Assembly: GCA_005503065.1 (NCBI GenBank)
Contig: SCOE01000004.1
Location: forward strand, 1 to 64,000
Source: Comamonadaceae bacterium ALPHA2B
Lineage (GTDB): Bacteria; Pseudomonadota; Gammaproteobacteria; Burkholderiales; Burkholderiaceae_C
Direction of reading: 5' to 3'
Length of the DNA stretch: 64,000 bases
The position numbers and the translations under genes were made by a program. Every line of letters starts with the position of its first letter. Position 1 is the stretch's first letter. Shown in pieces: positions 34,991-43,805 of this stretch. The notes below the pieces were generated by a model that saw nothing but the letters and a program-made list of their open reading frames with translations, was not told the origin of the DNA and searched no databases.

Positions 34991-36415
34991 CTACTCGCGC
35001 GTGACGCGCAGCAGCTCGGCCCGCGAGGTGATGCCGGCCGCGACCAGGCGCTCGCCATCCTCGCGCATGGAGCGCAGGCCGTTGCGTTCGGCGGCCACGA
35101 AGAGCTGGCTTTCCGGTGCCCGGCTGTGGACCAGCGAGCGCACCGCGTCGTCGACCGTGAACATCTCGAAGATGCCGGTGCGGCCCTGGTAGCCGGTCTG
35201 GCCGCAGGCCTCGCAGCCCACGGGCTCGCGGCCCGATTCGCCGGTCACCGCGCAGACCGGGCAGAGCTTGCGCACCAGCCGCTGCGCCAGTACGCCCAGC
35301 AGCGAGCTGCTGAGCAGGAAGGGCTCCACGCCCATGTCCGTCAGGCGCGTGACGGCGCTCACCGAGTCGTTGGTGTGCAGCGTGGCCAGCACCAGGTGGC
35401 CGGTGAGCGAGGCCTGGATGGCGATCTGCGCGGTTTCGTAGTCGCGGATCTCGCCGATCATGATCACGTCCGGGTCCTGGCGCAGGATCGCGCGCAGCGC
35501 CTTGGCGAAGGTGAGGTCGATCTTGGCGTTCACCTGCGTCTGGCCGACGCCGGGCAACTCGTACTCGATCGGGTCTTCCACCGTCATGATGTTGCTGCGG
35601 GCCGCGTCGAGCTCGCCCAGCGCGGCATAGAGCGTGGTCGTCTTCCCCGAGCCGGTGGGTCCGGTCACGAGGATGATGCCGTGCGGCTGCGTGACCATGT
35701 GCCGAAAGCGCGCCAGCGTGTCGCCCTGCATGCCCACGGCCTCGAGCGTGAGGCGGCTCTCGGACTTGTCGAGCAGGCGCAGCACCGCGCGCTCGCCGTG
35801 CGCCGAGGGCAGGGTGGACACCCGCACGTCGACCGCGCGCGTGCCGATGCGCAGCGAGATGCGCCCGTCCTGCGGCAGGCGCTTCTCGGCGATGTCCAGG
35901 TCGGCCATGATCTTCAGGCGCGAGATCAGCGCGGCGTGCAGCGCGCGGTTGGGCTGCACCACCTCGCGCAGCGTGCCGTCGATGCGAAAGCGCACCGACG
36001 ACGTGCGCTCGTAGGGCTCGATGTGGATGTCGCTCGCGCCATCGCGCGCCGCCTGCGTGAGCAGCGCGTTGAGCATGCGGATGATCGGTGCGTCGCCGGC
36101 CGACTCGAGCAGGTCTTCGACCGCCGGCAGTTCCTGCATCATGCGCGAGAGGTCGGCGTCGCTCTGCACCTCGCTGACCACGGCGGCGGCATTCGACTCG
36201 CCCTGCGCGTAGGCCGCGCTGATTCGCTGTGCCAGCTCGGCCGCCGGCAGTGCCTGGAAGGCAGTGACGCGGTGCTTGCGCAGTACCTCGCCGATGGTTG
36301 AGGGCGGCGTGCCCACGGGCATCCACAGCGTGAGCGCATCGTCCTGCGACTGCTCCAGCAGCAACTGCTGGCCGCGCGCGAAGGCGTAGGGCAGCGGGTA
36401 GCGTGCGCTGGACAT
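34991..36415 (-). CDS. gspE: Type II secretion ATPase GspE
   Basis: 474-aa cytoplasmic hexameric ATPase that powers the type II pseudopilus. Walker A GPTGSGKTTTLY is near residue 252, Walker B IMIGEIRDYETAQIA and the Asp box follow, and a tetra-Cys zinc site (CPVC, CEAC) lies near residue 400. The N-terminal ~100 residues hold the GspL-binding domain. Its start codon shares bases with the gspD stop (TGATG), so the two are coupled. Downstream the operon is broken by an unrelated cassette before gspF. Confidence 0.97.
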   Translation of the reverse strand: MSSARYPLPYAFARGQQLLLEQSQDDALTLWMPVGTPPSTIGEVLRKHRVTAFQALPAAELAQRISAAYAQGESNAAAVVSEVQSDADLSRMMQELPAVEDLLESAGDAPIIRMLNALLTQAARDGASDIHIEPYERTSSVRFRIDGTLREVVQPNRALHAALISRLKIMADLDIAEKRLPQDGRISLRIGTRAVDVRVSTLPSAHGERAVLRLLDKSESRLTLEAVGMQGDTLARFRHMVTQPHGIILVTGPTGSGKTTTLYAALGELDAARSNIMTVEDPIEYELPGVGQTQVNAKIDLTFAKALRAILRQDPDVIMIGEIRDYETAQIAIQASLTGHLVLATLHTNDSVSAVTRLTDMGVEPFLLSSSLLGVLAQRLVRKLCPVCAVTGESGREPVGCEACGQTGYQGRTGIFEMFTVDDAVRSLVHSRAPESQLFVAAERNGLRSMREDGERLVAAGITSRAELLRVTRE

Positions 36416-38739
36416 CAGGGCAGTTCGCGGCGGGTGGCCGGGTCGGCGGTGGGCGGCAAGGCGCCCTTCATCTCGCTGTTGGACCAGGGACCGGCGGGCA
36501 GCGGGCCCTGTTGCGCCGGGGGCAGCGGCGGCGGGATCAGCCGGGTGCCCTGGATGCGGCGTGTCGGGTCGCCGGCGCCGGTGGTCTCGGACAGCGGTGG
36601 CAGGATGGCGGAGTCGCGCACCGCGTTGAGCATCGGGTTGTCGGTGGCCGGCTGGGCCGCCTGCTGCAGCGCCCGCAGCTGTTCGTAGCGGTCGGCCGTG
36701 ACGGCGTCGCCCGAGAGCTGGTCGCGGATGATGGTGGGCCGCAGGAAGACCATCAGGTTGGTCTTGTTGCGGGTACGCACCTCGTTCTTGAACAGGTTGC
36801 CGAGCACCGGCACGTCGCCCAGGCCGGGCACCTTCTCCTGGTTGGAGGAGTACTCGTCCGACAGCAGCCCGCCCAGCAGCATGACGTTGCCGTCGTCCAC
36901 CAGTACGCTGGATTCGATGGCGCGCTTGGTGGTGGTCGGGCCGTTGAGGGCGTTCTCGGTGCCGGCCAGCACGGCCGACACCTCCTGGAAGATGGTCAGC
37001 TTCACCGTACCGGTCTCGCTGATCTGCGGGCGCACGCGCAGCGTCAGGCCCACGTCCTTGCGCTCGATGGTCTGGAAGGGGTTGACGGTGGTGGTCGTGC
37101 TGCCGGTGTTGGTGTACTGGCCGGTGATGAAGGGCACGTTCTGGCCGACGACGATCTTGGCTTCCTCGTTGTCCAGCGTCATCAGGTTGGGGGTGGAGAG
37201 CACGTTGCCCTCACCGTTGCTGGCCAGGAAGTTGGCGATGAAGCCCAGCACGTACTGGCCGCCGATCCGATGGCCGATGCCCAGGTTGAAGCCGCTGTTG
37301 ATGTTGGAGCGCGCACCGGCGGCGTTGCCGGTCGCCAGTGCCGTGGCCAGGTCGACGATGTTCGTGCCGTTCAGACTGGAGTTGGTGCCGATGACACCGA
37401 CGTTGCTGCCGCTGCGGCCGAGCGCGCTTTGCCATTGCACGCCGAATTCCGCGGCCTTCTTGGCGTTGACCTCGACGATCAGGCCTTCGATCAACACCTG
37501 CGCGCGGCGGCTGTCCAGCCGTTCGATCACCGCGCGGATCTGCCGGTACTGCGGCTCGGGCGCGGTGATGATGAGCGAGTTCGTAGAGGGGTCGGCCTGG
37601 ATCTGGCCGCCGGTGGAGGGCTGGTTGGCGTTGTTGACCGGCGTGGTGGCGGCCGAGGACGACAGGCCCTGCTGCTGGTTGAACTGCGACTGGGTGTTGA
37701 CCGGCGCTACCTGCGACGCGGCACCATTGCTGCCACCGAAGCTGCCCGCGCCGCCTTGCGCGCCGAGCGTTCCGCTGGCGATGGCGGCGCGCAGCGTGGT
37801 GGCCAGGCGCACCGCATCGGCGTTCTTCAGGTAGACCACGTAGATGTTGCCAGCGGCGCCGTTGCCGTTGTCGATGGGCGCGCGGTCCAGCTTGTCGATG
37901 AGGGTGCGGATGAGCTGCACCCGCGCCGGGTTGGCAGCCCGCACGATGATCGAGTTGCTGCGCGGATCGGCCAGCAGAGAGGTGCGGAAGGAGGCGTCGG
38001 AGCCGCCTGCGTTCGCCACCGCGGGCGCCCCCGGGGTGCTGGCGCCGCCGCCCTCGACCAGGCGCTGCACCAGCGGCACCATGTCGGTCGCGATCGAATG
38101 CTTGAGCGCGATCACCTCGATGTCGGACGCGTTGGGCACGTCGAGCGAGGCGACGATGCGCGCGAGGCGGCGCATGTTGTCGGCATAGTCGGTGACGACC
38201 AGCGAGTTGTTGCCCGGGTTCACGTTGATGGTGTTGTTCGGCGCGATCAGCGGGCGCAGCACCGGCAGCAGGTTGGCCGCCGACTCGTAGTTGAGCCGGA
38301 AGATCTGCGTCACGATCTGGTTGCCGCCCACGCTGCCGGTCCCGCCGACGGACGTGGCCACGGTGCCGGTCTGCAGCTTGGCATCGGCCTCGGGCAGCAC
38401 CTTGTACAGGCCGTCGGACTGCACGATCGCGAAGCCCTGCAGCCGCAGCGCCGCCGAGAACTGGTCGAAGGCTGCACCGGGCGACACGGGGCGCTCGGTC
38501 TGCAGGTTCATCGTGCCCTTCACGCGTGGGTCGACCACCACGTCGCGGCCGGTGATGACGGCCATCGTGCGTGCCACGGCCTCGATCTCGGCATTGGTGA
38601 AGTTGAGCGTGATCGGCTCGCCGCGGCGCGGTGCATCGCCGGTCTGGGCCAGCGCGCCGGGCAGGGCGGCCGCGAGCACGGCCTGGATCGCCAGCGCGAT
38701 GAGCGCAGGACGCAGGCCGATGGGAGAGGGGAACGTCAT
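36415..38739 (-). CDS. gspD: Type II secretion secretin GspD
   Basis: 774-aa outer-membrane secretin forming the export channel. A signal peptide (ALIALAIQAVLAAALPGALAQ) is followed by N0 and N1-N3 domains (LNFTNAEIEAVARTMAVITG; repeated LKH, IVRAANPARVQLIRTLID, ITAPEPQYRQIRAVIERLDS), then the secretin C-domain with VPVLGNLFKNEVRTRNKTNLMVFLRP. Ser/Thr/Asn/Gln-rich insertions lie near residues 310-380. No separate pilotin gene is visible nearby. It begins two bases after gspN and overlaps gspE. Confidence 0.96.
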   Translation of the reverse strand: MTFPSPIGLRPALIALAIQAVLAAALPGALAQTGDAPRRGEPITLNFTNAEIEAVARTMAVITGRDVVVDPRVKGTMNLQTERPVSPGAAFDQFSAALRLQGFAIVQSDGLYKVLPEADAKLQTGTVATSVGGTGSVGGNQIVTQIFRLNYESAANLLPVLRPLIAPNNTINVNPGNNSLVVTDYADNMRRLARIVASLDVPNASDIEVIALKHSIATDMVPLVQRLVEGGGASTPGAPAVANAGGSDASFRTSLLADPRSNSIIVRAANPARVQLIRTLIDKLDRAPIDNGNGAAGNIYVVYLKNADAVRLATTLRAAIASGTLGAQGGAGSFGGSNGAASQVAPVNTQSQFNQQQGLSSSAATTPVNNANQPSTGGQIQADPSTNSLIITAPEPQYRQIRAVIERLDSRRAQVLIEGLIVEVNAKKAAEFGVQWQSALGRSGSNVGVIGTNSSLNGTNIVDLATALATGNAAGARSNINSGFNLGIGHRIGGQYVLGFIANFLASNGEGNVLSTPNLMTLDNEEAKIVVGQNVPFITGQYTNTGSTTTTVNPFQTIERKDVGLTLRVRPQISETGTVKLTIFQEVSAVLAGTENALNGPTTTKRAIESSVLVDDGNVMLLGGLLSDEYSSNQEKVPGLGDVPVLGNLFKNEVRTRNKTNLMVFLRPTIIRDQLSGDAVTADRYEQLRALQQAAQPATDNPMLNAVRDSAILPPLSETTGAGDPTRRIQGTRLIPPPLPPAQQGPLPAGPWSNSEMKGALPPTADPATRRELP

Positions 38740-38741
38740 GG

Positions 38742-39542
38742 TCAGCCCAGGGTGATGATCGAACGCGCGCCGTCGCGCCGCCCGATGATGTTCAGGAGAT
38801 TCGAGAGCGCGTCCTCGCGCCCCGGCGCGGCGGTGGCCTCGCCGTTGAAGCGAAGCGCCGTGCCGGTCCAGCGGCCGCTGCCGCCGAACTGCAGGCTGCC
38901 TTGGGTGGTCGTCACGAGCAGGCTCGCGGCCGGGCCGCCTTCGAGCGCCACGCGGTAGCTGCCCATCGGGCGCAGCGTCGAGAGGCTGGAGGAGATGTCC
39001 ACCGCATCGAGCGTGGCCTGGCCCTGGAAGGCCAGCTGCGGGCCCTGCCACTGCATCGAGAAGTTGTGCAGGCGCAGGTCGAGCGCGCCTTCGGGCTTGA
39101 GGGTGTTCCATGGCGCGCCCAGGCCGGTGAGCATGGCCGCGGGCCAGCGCGACCGGCTGTCCTGCCAGGCGAGCAGCAGGCCGTCGCCGCTGGGCCGGGC
39201 GCGAAAGCCCAGCGGCTGCGCGGCGCAGCAGGGCAGATCGAGCAGGCCGTGGATGCCGTTCCAGCCGGGCCGCAGGCGCCAGGCCAGTTGGCCCGGCAGC
39301 GAGACGGTGTCGGCGCCGCCGCTGCCGCTGGCCAGCACGACGCCGGCCTGTCCGTTCCACACCGTGCCGCGGGCATTGACGAGCTGCAGGCGACCGCCAG
39401 TCCAGCCCGCCAGCGCATCGGCCAGCCAGCGCGCCGGTGCCCACAGCGCCACTGCCGCCAGCACGCCGATCAGGGCGCCGAGCACGGCCCAGCGCCAGCC
39501 GTTGGGGGCGATGGGGGCGGCGAGGGCGCTGCGCGTGGCCAT
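38742..39542 (-). CDS. gspN: Type II secretion protein GspN
   Basis: 266-aa inner-membrane protein with one N-terminal membrane helix (WAVLGALIGVLAAVALW) and a periplasmic domain. ARGTVWNGQAGVVL and the late FGGSGRWTGTALRFNGEA are typical of GspN, an accessory component found in many betaproteobacterial gsp operons. A stop two bases before gspD and a short gap to gspM (20 bp) place it within the operon. Its exact role in secretion is not settled. Confidence 0.9.
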   Translation of the reverse strand: MATRSALAAPIAPNGWRWAVLGALIGVLAAVALWAPARWLADALAGWTGGRLQLVNARGTVWNGQAGVVLASGSGGADTVSLPGQLAWRLRPGWNGIHGLLDLPCCAAQPLGFRARPSGDGLLLAWQDSRSRWPAAMLTGLGAPWNTLKPEGALDLRLHNFSMQWQGPQLAFQGQATLDAVDISSSLSTLRPMGSYRVALEGGPAASLLVTTTQGSLQFGGSGRWTGTALRFNGEATAAPGREDALSNLLNIIGRRDGARSIITLG

Positions 39543-39562
39543 GGCGGTGCTGGATCGGCGGC

Positions 39563-40138
39563 TCAGCGGGCCGCCGGCAGGCCCATCACGAGCGTGCCGT
39601 CCCAGCGGACGGTGGGGGCCGCAGCGCCGCCGTCGCCCGGCGTCCCGCTACCGCGGGCCGTTGCCGGGGCTGGCGCCGCAGCGGCCTGGCTGCGGGTGAT
39701 GTGCACTTCGCGCGGGATGGCCCGGGCGTTGTTGCGCGCCTGCGCCAGCCAGTCGCCCAGCGCCGCGGCAGGCGCGCCGCGTACCGACAGGCCAACCGCA
39801 TCGCCGCCACCGGCCGGCTGCAACTGCGCATCGGCCCCGAAGCTCTGGCGTACCGAGCTTTCGAGTGCGCGCACGGCGTCGTCACGGTTGGCACGGGGCT
39901 GCGACTGCAGGGCGCGGGCCTGGGCCTGCAGCGCCTGCATCTGCTCGAGCTGCGCATCGAGCCGGGCGTGTTCGGCAGGGGCCGATGCCAGCGTGCGCAA
40001 GGCCGGCGCCAGGGCGAGCCACCACAGCAGCGCCAGGACGATCACCGCGGCAGCGCCGCCGATGAGGCGCTGCTCGCGCGGCGCAAGTTCGGGCCACCAG
40101 GCCTGCCAGCGCGCTTCGATTTGCTGTGAGAGCGTCAT
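39563..40138 (-). CDS. gspM: Type II secretion protein GspM
   Basis: 191-aa bitopic inner-membrane protein of the assembly platform; it partners GspL. A short cytoplasmic start (WQAWWPELAPREQRLI) precedes one membrane helix (GGAAAVIVLALLWWLALAP), a coiled-coil-like stretch (AQLEQMQALQAQARALQ) and a small ferredoxin-like periplasmic domain. I chose ATG at 40138, giving the usual family start. It lies 34 bp after gspL. Confidence 0.9.
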   Translation of the reverse strand: MTLSQQIEARWQAWWPELAPREQRLIGGAAAVIVLALLWWLALAPALRTLASAPAEHARLDAQLEQMQALQAQARALQSQPRANRDDAVRALESSVRQSFGADAQLQPAGGGDAVGLSVRGAPAAALGDWLAQARNNARAIPREVHITRSQAAAAPAPATARGSGTPGDGGAAAPTVRWDGTLVMGLPAAR

Positions 40139-40172
40139 GCCCGCCCCCGCGCGGTGCGATGCGGCGTGCCGG

Positions 40173-41384
40173 TCATCGCGCGGCCTCCGCCTGCACCAGC
40201 AGCAGGTCGCCTTCGCCGCGCGCGTTGTAGCCACGGGCCGCCAGCTGCGTGCCCAGGCCGCCGATCTCGCTGAGCGACAGGCCCAGCCCACGCAGCCGCA
40301 GCTGGCCGGCGCTGTAGTCGATGGCCGTCGGCACGCGGCCGGCCGGCAGGCTGGCGGCCAGGGCGCCCAGCATGGGTTCGAGGTCGGCCGGCGTGACGCC
40401 GCCGGTGGCCTGCTGCAGGGCCGCCACTTCGCGCGACATCTGCAGGGCGGGCTGGTCGCTGACGTAGGTCACCGAGGGAAAGGTCTGGGTCAGCGCCTGG
40501 CCGACGGCGGCGCGCTTGGCTTCCAGCGCATTCCGCTCCTTCCAGGCCCAGGCGTTCACGCCGATGAGTTGCGCCGCCACCAGCACCCCAGCGCCCCAGC
40601 GCGCGGCACGCCAGCGCGGCGCGCGCCATAGCGCCTGGCCGAGCGCGGCGAGCTGCTTGCCGGCGCGTGCGCGGCCGCTGGTCGCGAAATCGAACTGCGC
40701 CAGGTCCCATGGCAGTTGGCTTGCCTCCAGCCAGCGCGCGGGCGCCGGCACGATCGCAAGCGGGCGGCCGAGGAGGCCTTCGGCCAGCTGGGCGACGGCC
40801 GGCTCGGTGGTGGCAACCGCCGTTTCGGGCAGCGGGCCGGCCAGCGAGAGGCCGGCGGCCGTGAGCGGCAGGCTGAGCACGCCCCGTTCGTCGCACAGAG
40901 TCAGTTGGGCGGCATCGGGGTCGCCGGTGGCACACAGAAGGGGCGGCGTACCTGCCGGTCGCGGCGTGAATTCGGGGACCAGCCGGGCGATGCGGCGGCC
41001 CGCGCCTTCGAGCGACTGAACCACGCCGCGCAGCCAGCCCTTGTGGCAGATGGCGACCCACACCGGCACGCCCGTCTTGGCACCGGGCTCGAGCGCGAAG
41101 TGCAATTGCTCCGGCTCATCGAGAAGACGGTCTTCCAGCATGCCGCCCAGCACGGAGCGCAGCCGTGCCGCACTGGCTGTGCTGCCTTGCGGCAGCGTGA
41201 CCTGCTGCCAGGAGAGCGCCGCCGCCGGCAGCACGACGGTCACGTCGCCCTGGCCCGGCAGCAGGGCGGGTGGTGCGATTCCTTGCCTGCGCAGGCGCTT
41301 GCCGTCGTTGGACCAGCCCGCCCATGCGAAGTCCGCGCCGGCAGAGGCCGACGGGAGCGGGGGCTGGACGAAGATCAGGGCCAT
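40173..41384 (-). CDS. gspL: Type II secretion protein GspL
   Basis: 403-aa protein with an actin-like cytoplasmic domain that recruits GspE, one membrane helix (GAGVLVAAQLIGVNAWAW, near residue 270), and a periplasmic ferredoxin-like domain that pairs with GspM. LPAAALSWQQVTLP and LDEPEQLHFALEP are family-like. It lies 127 bp after gspK; this gap holds a 5-7-5 repeat. Confidence 0.9.
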   Translation of the reverse strand: MALIFVQPPLPSASAGADFAWAGWSNDGKRLRRQGIAPPALLPGQGDVTVVLPAAALSWQQVTLPQGSTASAARLRSVLGGMLEDRLLDEPEQLHFALEPGAKTGVPVWVAICHKGWLRGVVQSLEGAGRRIARLVPEFTPRPAGTPPLLCATGDPDAAQLTLCDERGVLSLPLTAAGLSLAGPLPETAVATTEPAVAQLAEGLLGRPLAIVPAPARWLEASQLPWDLAQFDFATSGRARAGKQLAALGQALWRAPRWRAARWGAGVLVAAQLIGVNAWAWKERNALEAKRAAVGQALTQTFPSVTYVSDQPALQMSREVAALQQATGGVTPADLEPMLGALAASLPAGRVPTAIDYSAGQLRLRGLGLSLSEIGGLGTQLAARGYNARGEGDLLLVQAEAAR

Positions 41385-41434
41385 GCGGCAGTACGAAAAA
41401 AGCTTGGCATTGTAGGAGTGGGTCGACGGCCTCC

Positions 41435-41495
41435 GCTCCGAATTTGATAGCGCATTGCGCAGGAACGGCGGGCGCTCAGGCCCCTTTTTATCTGA
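41435..41495 (+). repeat. 5-7-5 interspersed repeat, copy D
   Basis: Head GCTCC-gaatttg-ATAGC (41435-41451), then GCGCAGGAACGGCGGGCGCT, a CAGGCCCC step and TTTTTATCTGAGA. The head arm is GCTCC instead of GCTAT, a variant shared with the copy at 44235-44304. It lies between gspL and gspK. Confidence 0.65.
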
Positions 41496-41511
41496 GATTT
41501 GCTACAGACTC

Positions 41512-42579
41512 TTACGAACTTGGCGCTTTGACGGCCGCGTCCGTGGTGCCCGCGCCACGCTGACGCCAAACGACGGTGAGCGCCATGCCGTTGCGAAAGA
41601 GCAGGGAGCGTTCCTCGACCCAGGTGTGCTCCAGCCGCAGGCGGCCGCGCACCTCGAAGTAGCTGGTGCTGACCGACTGCTCGCCGGGAACGAACTGGAT
41701 GCCGCATTGCTGGATGGCCTCGGCCGCGTCCTGGACCTGGGCGAAGAACTTGCGCTGGCGCTGTTCCACCAGTCGGCGCGCACAGGCCAGGTCCAGCTTC
41801 GGCACGCTGGCGTACAGCGCCTCGGCGCTGGCGGTGTTGATGTTGAGGGCCGTTTCGGTCGGCAGCACGGTGACGTAGGGTTCGATGGCCGCCACGGTGG
41901 TGGACGGCAGCCCCAGCCACACCAGTTCGGCGACGCGCTGCGGCATCAGCGGCGCGCCGTCGGTGCCGGCGGTGGCGGCCAGCCCGGTCACGCCGCTGCT
42001 GCCGGTGCCGCCCCCCTCCGCGCCGGTCGGCGAGGCCGCCTGGGGGCTGGCGCGGCGCAGTGCGTTCGCCAGCGTGGCGACCTGGCCGGTGGGCAGCCCG
42101 AGCAACTCGAACAGCTTCTCGAAGGCGGCGATGGCGCTGGGCACCGGCTGGCCTGCCTTGACCAGGTTGCGCACGTTGAGCTTGGCCTGGGCGTCGAGGA
42201 TCTGGCCCGACAGGAAGGCGTCCGGCAGACCTTCGAGCGCGTCGCTGGCGATGTTCTTGTCGGCGGCCAGGAAGGTGGTGAGCTTGGCTTCCTCCAGCGG
42301 GACGGCCCAGGGCTCGGCCAGGTGATCGGCGGGCGCGGCACCCCCGGCGCGGGCGTCCTCGCGCAGGATCAGGCGCGACCAGTCGAGCGCCCCGATCAGC
42401 ACCCACGCCGACTGCACGCGGGCGCGTTCGGCAGCCTCGATCTCGGTCATGCGCCACTGCTGCCACAGCGCAGTGGCCGCGAAGGTGGCGATCAGCGTCA
42501 CGGTCAGCAGCGCGATGAGCAGCGCCGCACCGCGCTGGCAGGCGGCACCGGGGCGGTCGGACAGGCGCGGGCGCTTCAT
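41512..42579 (-). CDS. gspK: Type II secretion minor pseudopilin GspK
   Basis: 355-aa large minor pseudopilin, part of the tip complex with GspI and GspJ. The type IV pilin-like start QRGAALLIALLTVTLIATFAA follows a 16-residue basic leader. It has the Cys pair (DLACARR, IQQCGIQ) and NINTASAEALYASVP segment typical of GspK. GspK normally lacks Glu at +5, as here. ATG at 42579 overlaps the gspJ stop (ATGA). A Gly/Thr/Ser-rich loop near residues 185-205 is longer than usual. Confidence 0.93.
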   Translation of the reverse strand: MKRPRLSDRPGAACQRGAALLIALLTVTLIATFAATALWQQWRMTEIEAAERARVQSAWVLIGALDWSRLILREDARAGGAAPADHLAEPWAVPLEEAKLTTFLAADKNIASDALEGLPDAFLSGQILDAQAKLNVRNLVKAGQPVPSAIAAFEKLFELLGLPTGQVATLANALRRASPQAASPTGAEGGGTGSSGVTGLAATAGTDGAPLMPQRVAELVWLGLPSTTVAAIEPYVTVLPTETALNINTASAEALYASVPKLDLACARRLVEQRQRKFFAQVQDAAEAIQQCGIQFVPGEQSVSTSYFEVRGRLRLEHTWVEERSLLFRNGMALTVVWRQRGAGTTDAAVKAPSS

Positions 42580-43430
42580 GAGCCGCGCTGCACGCTGAAG
42601 GTCGGCCGTACCCAGTCCCGGCTGACCTGGCCGATCAGGCCGGCGCCCGGCGGGAGGTCGAGCACGAGGCGCACGCCGTCGGGCAGCGGCGTGTTCAGGC
42701 CCAGGGCCGCGGCGCCGACCGGCTGGGTCCAGGTGTTGTTGCGGAAGTAGGCGAGCGTCCAGCCGGCCAGCGGCAGCACCGCCACGGCGGCGGCATCGAC
42801 CTCGCGCGTGCCGTCCTGCGCCCAGTTGGCGGCGAGCTGCCAGGCCTGCTGCCACTGGTCCTGCGCGGCCAGCGGCGGCGACTGCCAACGCATCCAGCGC
42901 AGGCCCTGGGCCGTCGGGCGCAACGTCCAGGCGACCACGGCGACGGCGGGCAGGCCGGTGCCGTCGCTGCTGCGCCGGGTCAGGCGCAGCACGCGGCCGT
43001 CCCAGTCCATCGCCGGCAGGGTGCCGAAGGCCGTGGCGGCGTCGAGGTCGGCGGTCCACTGCGCCATGGCGGTCTGCAACACCAACACCGCGTCGTCGCG
43101 CTCGCGGTGGCCCGACTGGGCGCGCGCCATCGACTCCAGGCCGCGCCAGCTCACCAGCGCGAGCAGCGCCATCACCGCCAGCGCCACCAGCAACTCGACC
43201 AAGGTGAAGCCGCGCGAGGCGCGCACATCGGCCCCCGGCCGCCGCCCGGCCGCTCCGAAGGCGGCCGAGGCACCCCCTCGGGGGGTGGCGTTACAGGAGG
43301 CGAAGCCGAGTGAAAAGCTGGGGGGCTTCATTCCCGGCCGCCGCCCGGCCGCTCCGAAGGCGGTCGAGGCACCCCCTCGGGGGGTGGCGTTACAGGAGGC
43401 GAAGCCGAGTGAAAAGCTGGGGGGCTTCAT
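42576..43430 (-). CDS. gspJ: Type II secretion minor pseudopilin GspJ with duplicated repeat-derived leader
   Basis: 284-aa minor pseudopilin. The true pilin start is RASRG-FTLVELLVALAVM, with the prepilin-peptidase site between G74 and F75 and the usual Glu at +5. Ahead of it lie two near-identical 33-residue units (MKPPSFSLGFASCNATPRGG onward, residues 1-33 and 34-66) differing only at T23/A56. They derive from a 99-bp palindromic DNA repeat and make the leader about ten times the usual length. Translation could start at the first unit (43430), at the second (43331) or internally. GspI ends one base before the first ATG. The rest looks normal. Confidence 0.9.
   Translation of the reverse strand: MKPPSFSLGFASCNATPRGGASTAFGAAGRRPGMKPPSFSLGFASCNATPRGGASAAFGAAGRRPGADVRASRGFTLVELLVALAVMALLALVSWRGLESMARAQSGHRERDDAVLVLQTAMAQWTADLDAATAFGTLPAMDWDGRVLRLTRRSSDGTGLPAVAVVAWTLRPTAQGLRWMRWQSPPLAAQDQWQQAWQLAANWAQDGTREVDAAAVAVLPLAGWTLAYFRNNTWTQPVGAAALGLNTPLPDGVRLVLDLPPGAGLIGQVSRDWVRPTFSVQRGS
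43233..43430. repeat. Tandem 99-bp palindromic repeat (two units)
   Basis: Two units (43233-43331, 43332-43430) are almost identical. Each contains a GCCGCT-type hairpin with GAAGGC, a perfect CACCCCC/GGGGGTG hairpin (43271-43277 with 43281-43287), and a GGCGAAGCCGAGTG segment. On the minus strand each unit begins with ATG AAG and is translated as the GspJ leader. The palindrome layout resembles the insertion in glmU. Confidence 0.85.
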
Positions 43431-43805
43431 TCAATACCTCCCGACCACGGTGGACAGCCGCAGGATCGGCCATTGCGCCTCGTCGCGCACCTGCACATCG
43501 ACGCGGCGGAAGTTGGGGTTGAGCGTGGGCGTGGTCGACACAGTGACGTTGAAGATCGTGTTGGCCTGCACGCAGGTCAGGCCCGCGTCGCCGACCGCGG
43601 GCATCTGCGGCGCGAGCCGTGCCTTGACCATCTCGTTCTCGGCGCACAGCTGCGCCAGCATCAGGTCGGATTGCCGCTGCGCATTGCGCGTGAGGGCGTT
43701 GGTGGCCTGCGTGCCCGCGGCCAGCGCAATGGCGACGATCGCCAGCGCGACCAGCACCTCGATGAGCGTGAAGCCGCGCGCGCGGCGCCGGGGGCTGCTG
43801 GTCAT
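43431..43805 (-). CDS. gspI: Type II secretion minor pseudopilin GspI
   Basis: 124-aa minor pseudopilin with a short basic leader (MTSSPRRRARG) and cleavage before FTLIEVLVALAIVAIALAAG. The two Cys (AQLCAEN, GLTCVQA) fit GspI. It starts at 43805, overlapping the gspH stop (ATGA), and ends one base before the gspJ leader. It forms the pseudopilus tip with GspJ and GspK. Confidence 0.93.
   Translation of the reverse strand: MTSSPRRRARGFTLIEVLVALAIVAIALAAGTQATNALTRNAQRQSDLMLAQLCAENEMVKARLAPQMPAVGDAGLTCVQANTIFNVTVSTTPTLNPNFRRVDVQVRDEAQWPILRLSTVVGRY

Noticed and set aside
43233..43430. Two-unit repeat as a CRISPR array
   Set aside because: Units are directly adjacent with no spacers, 99 bp long and translated in frame.
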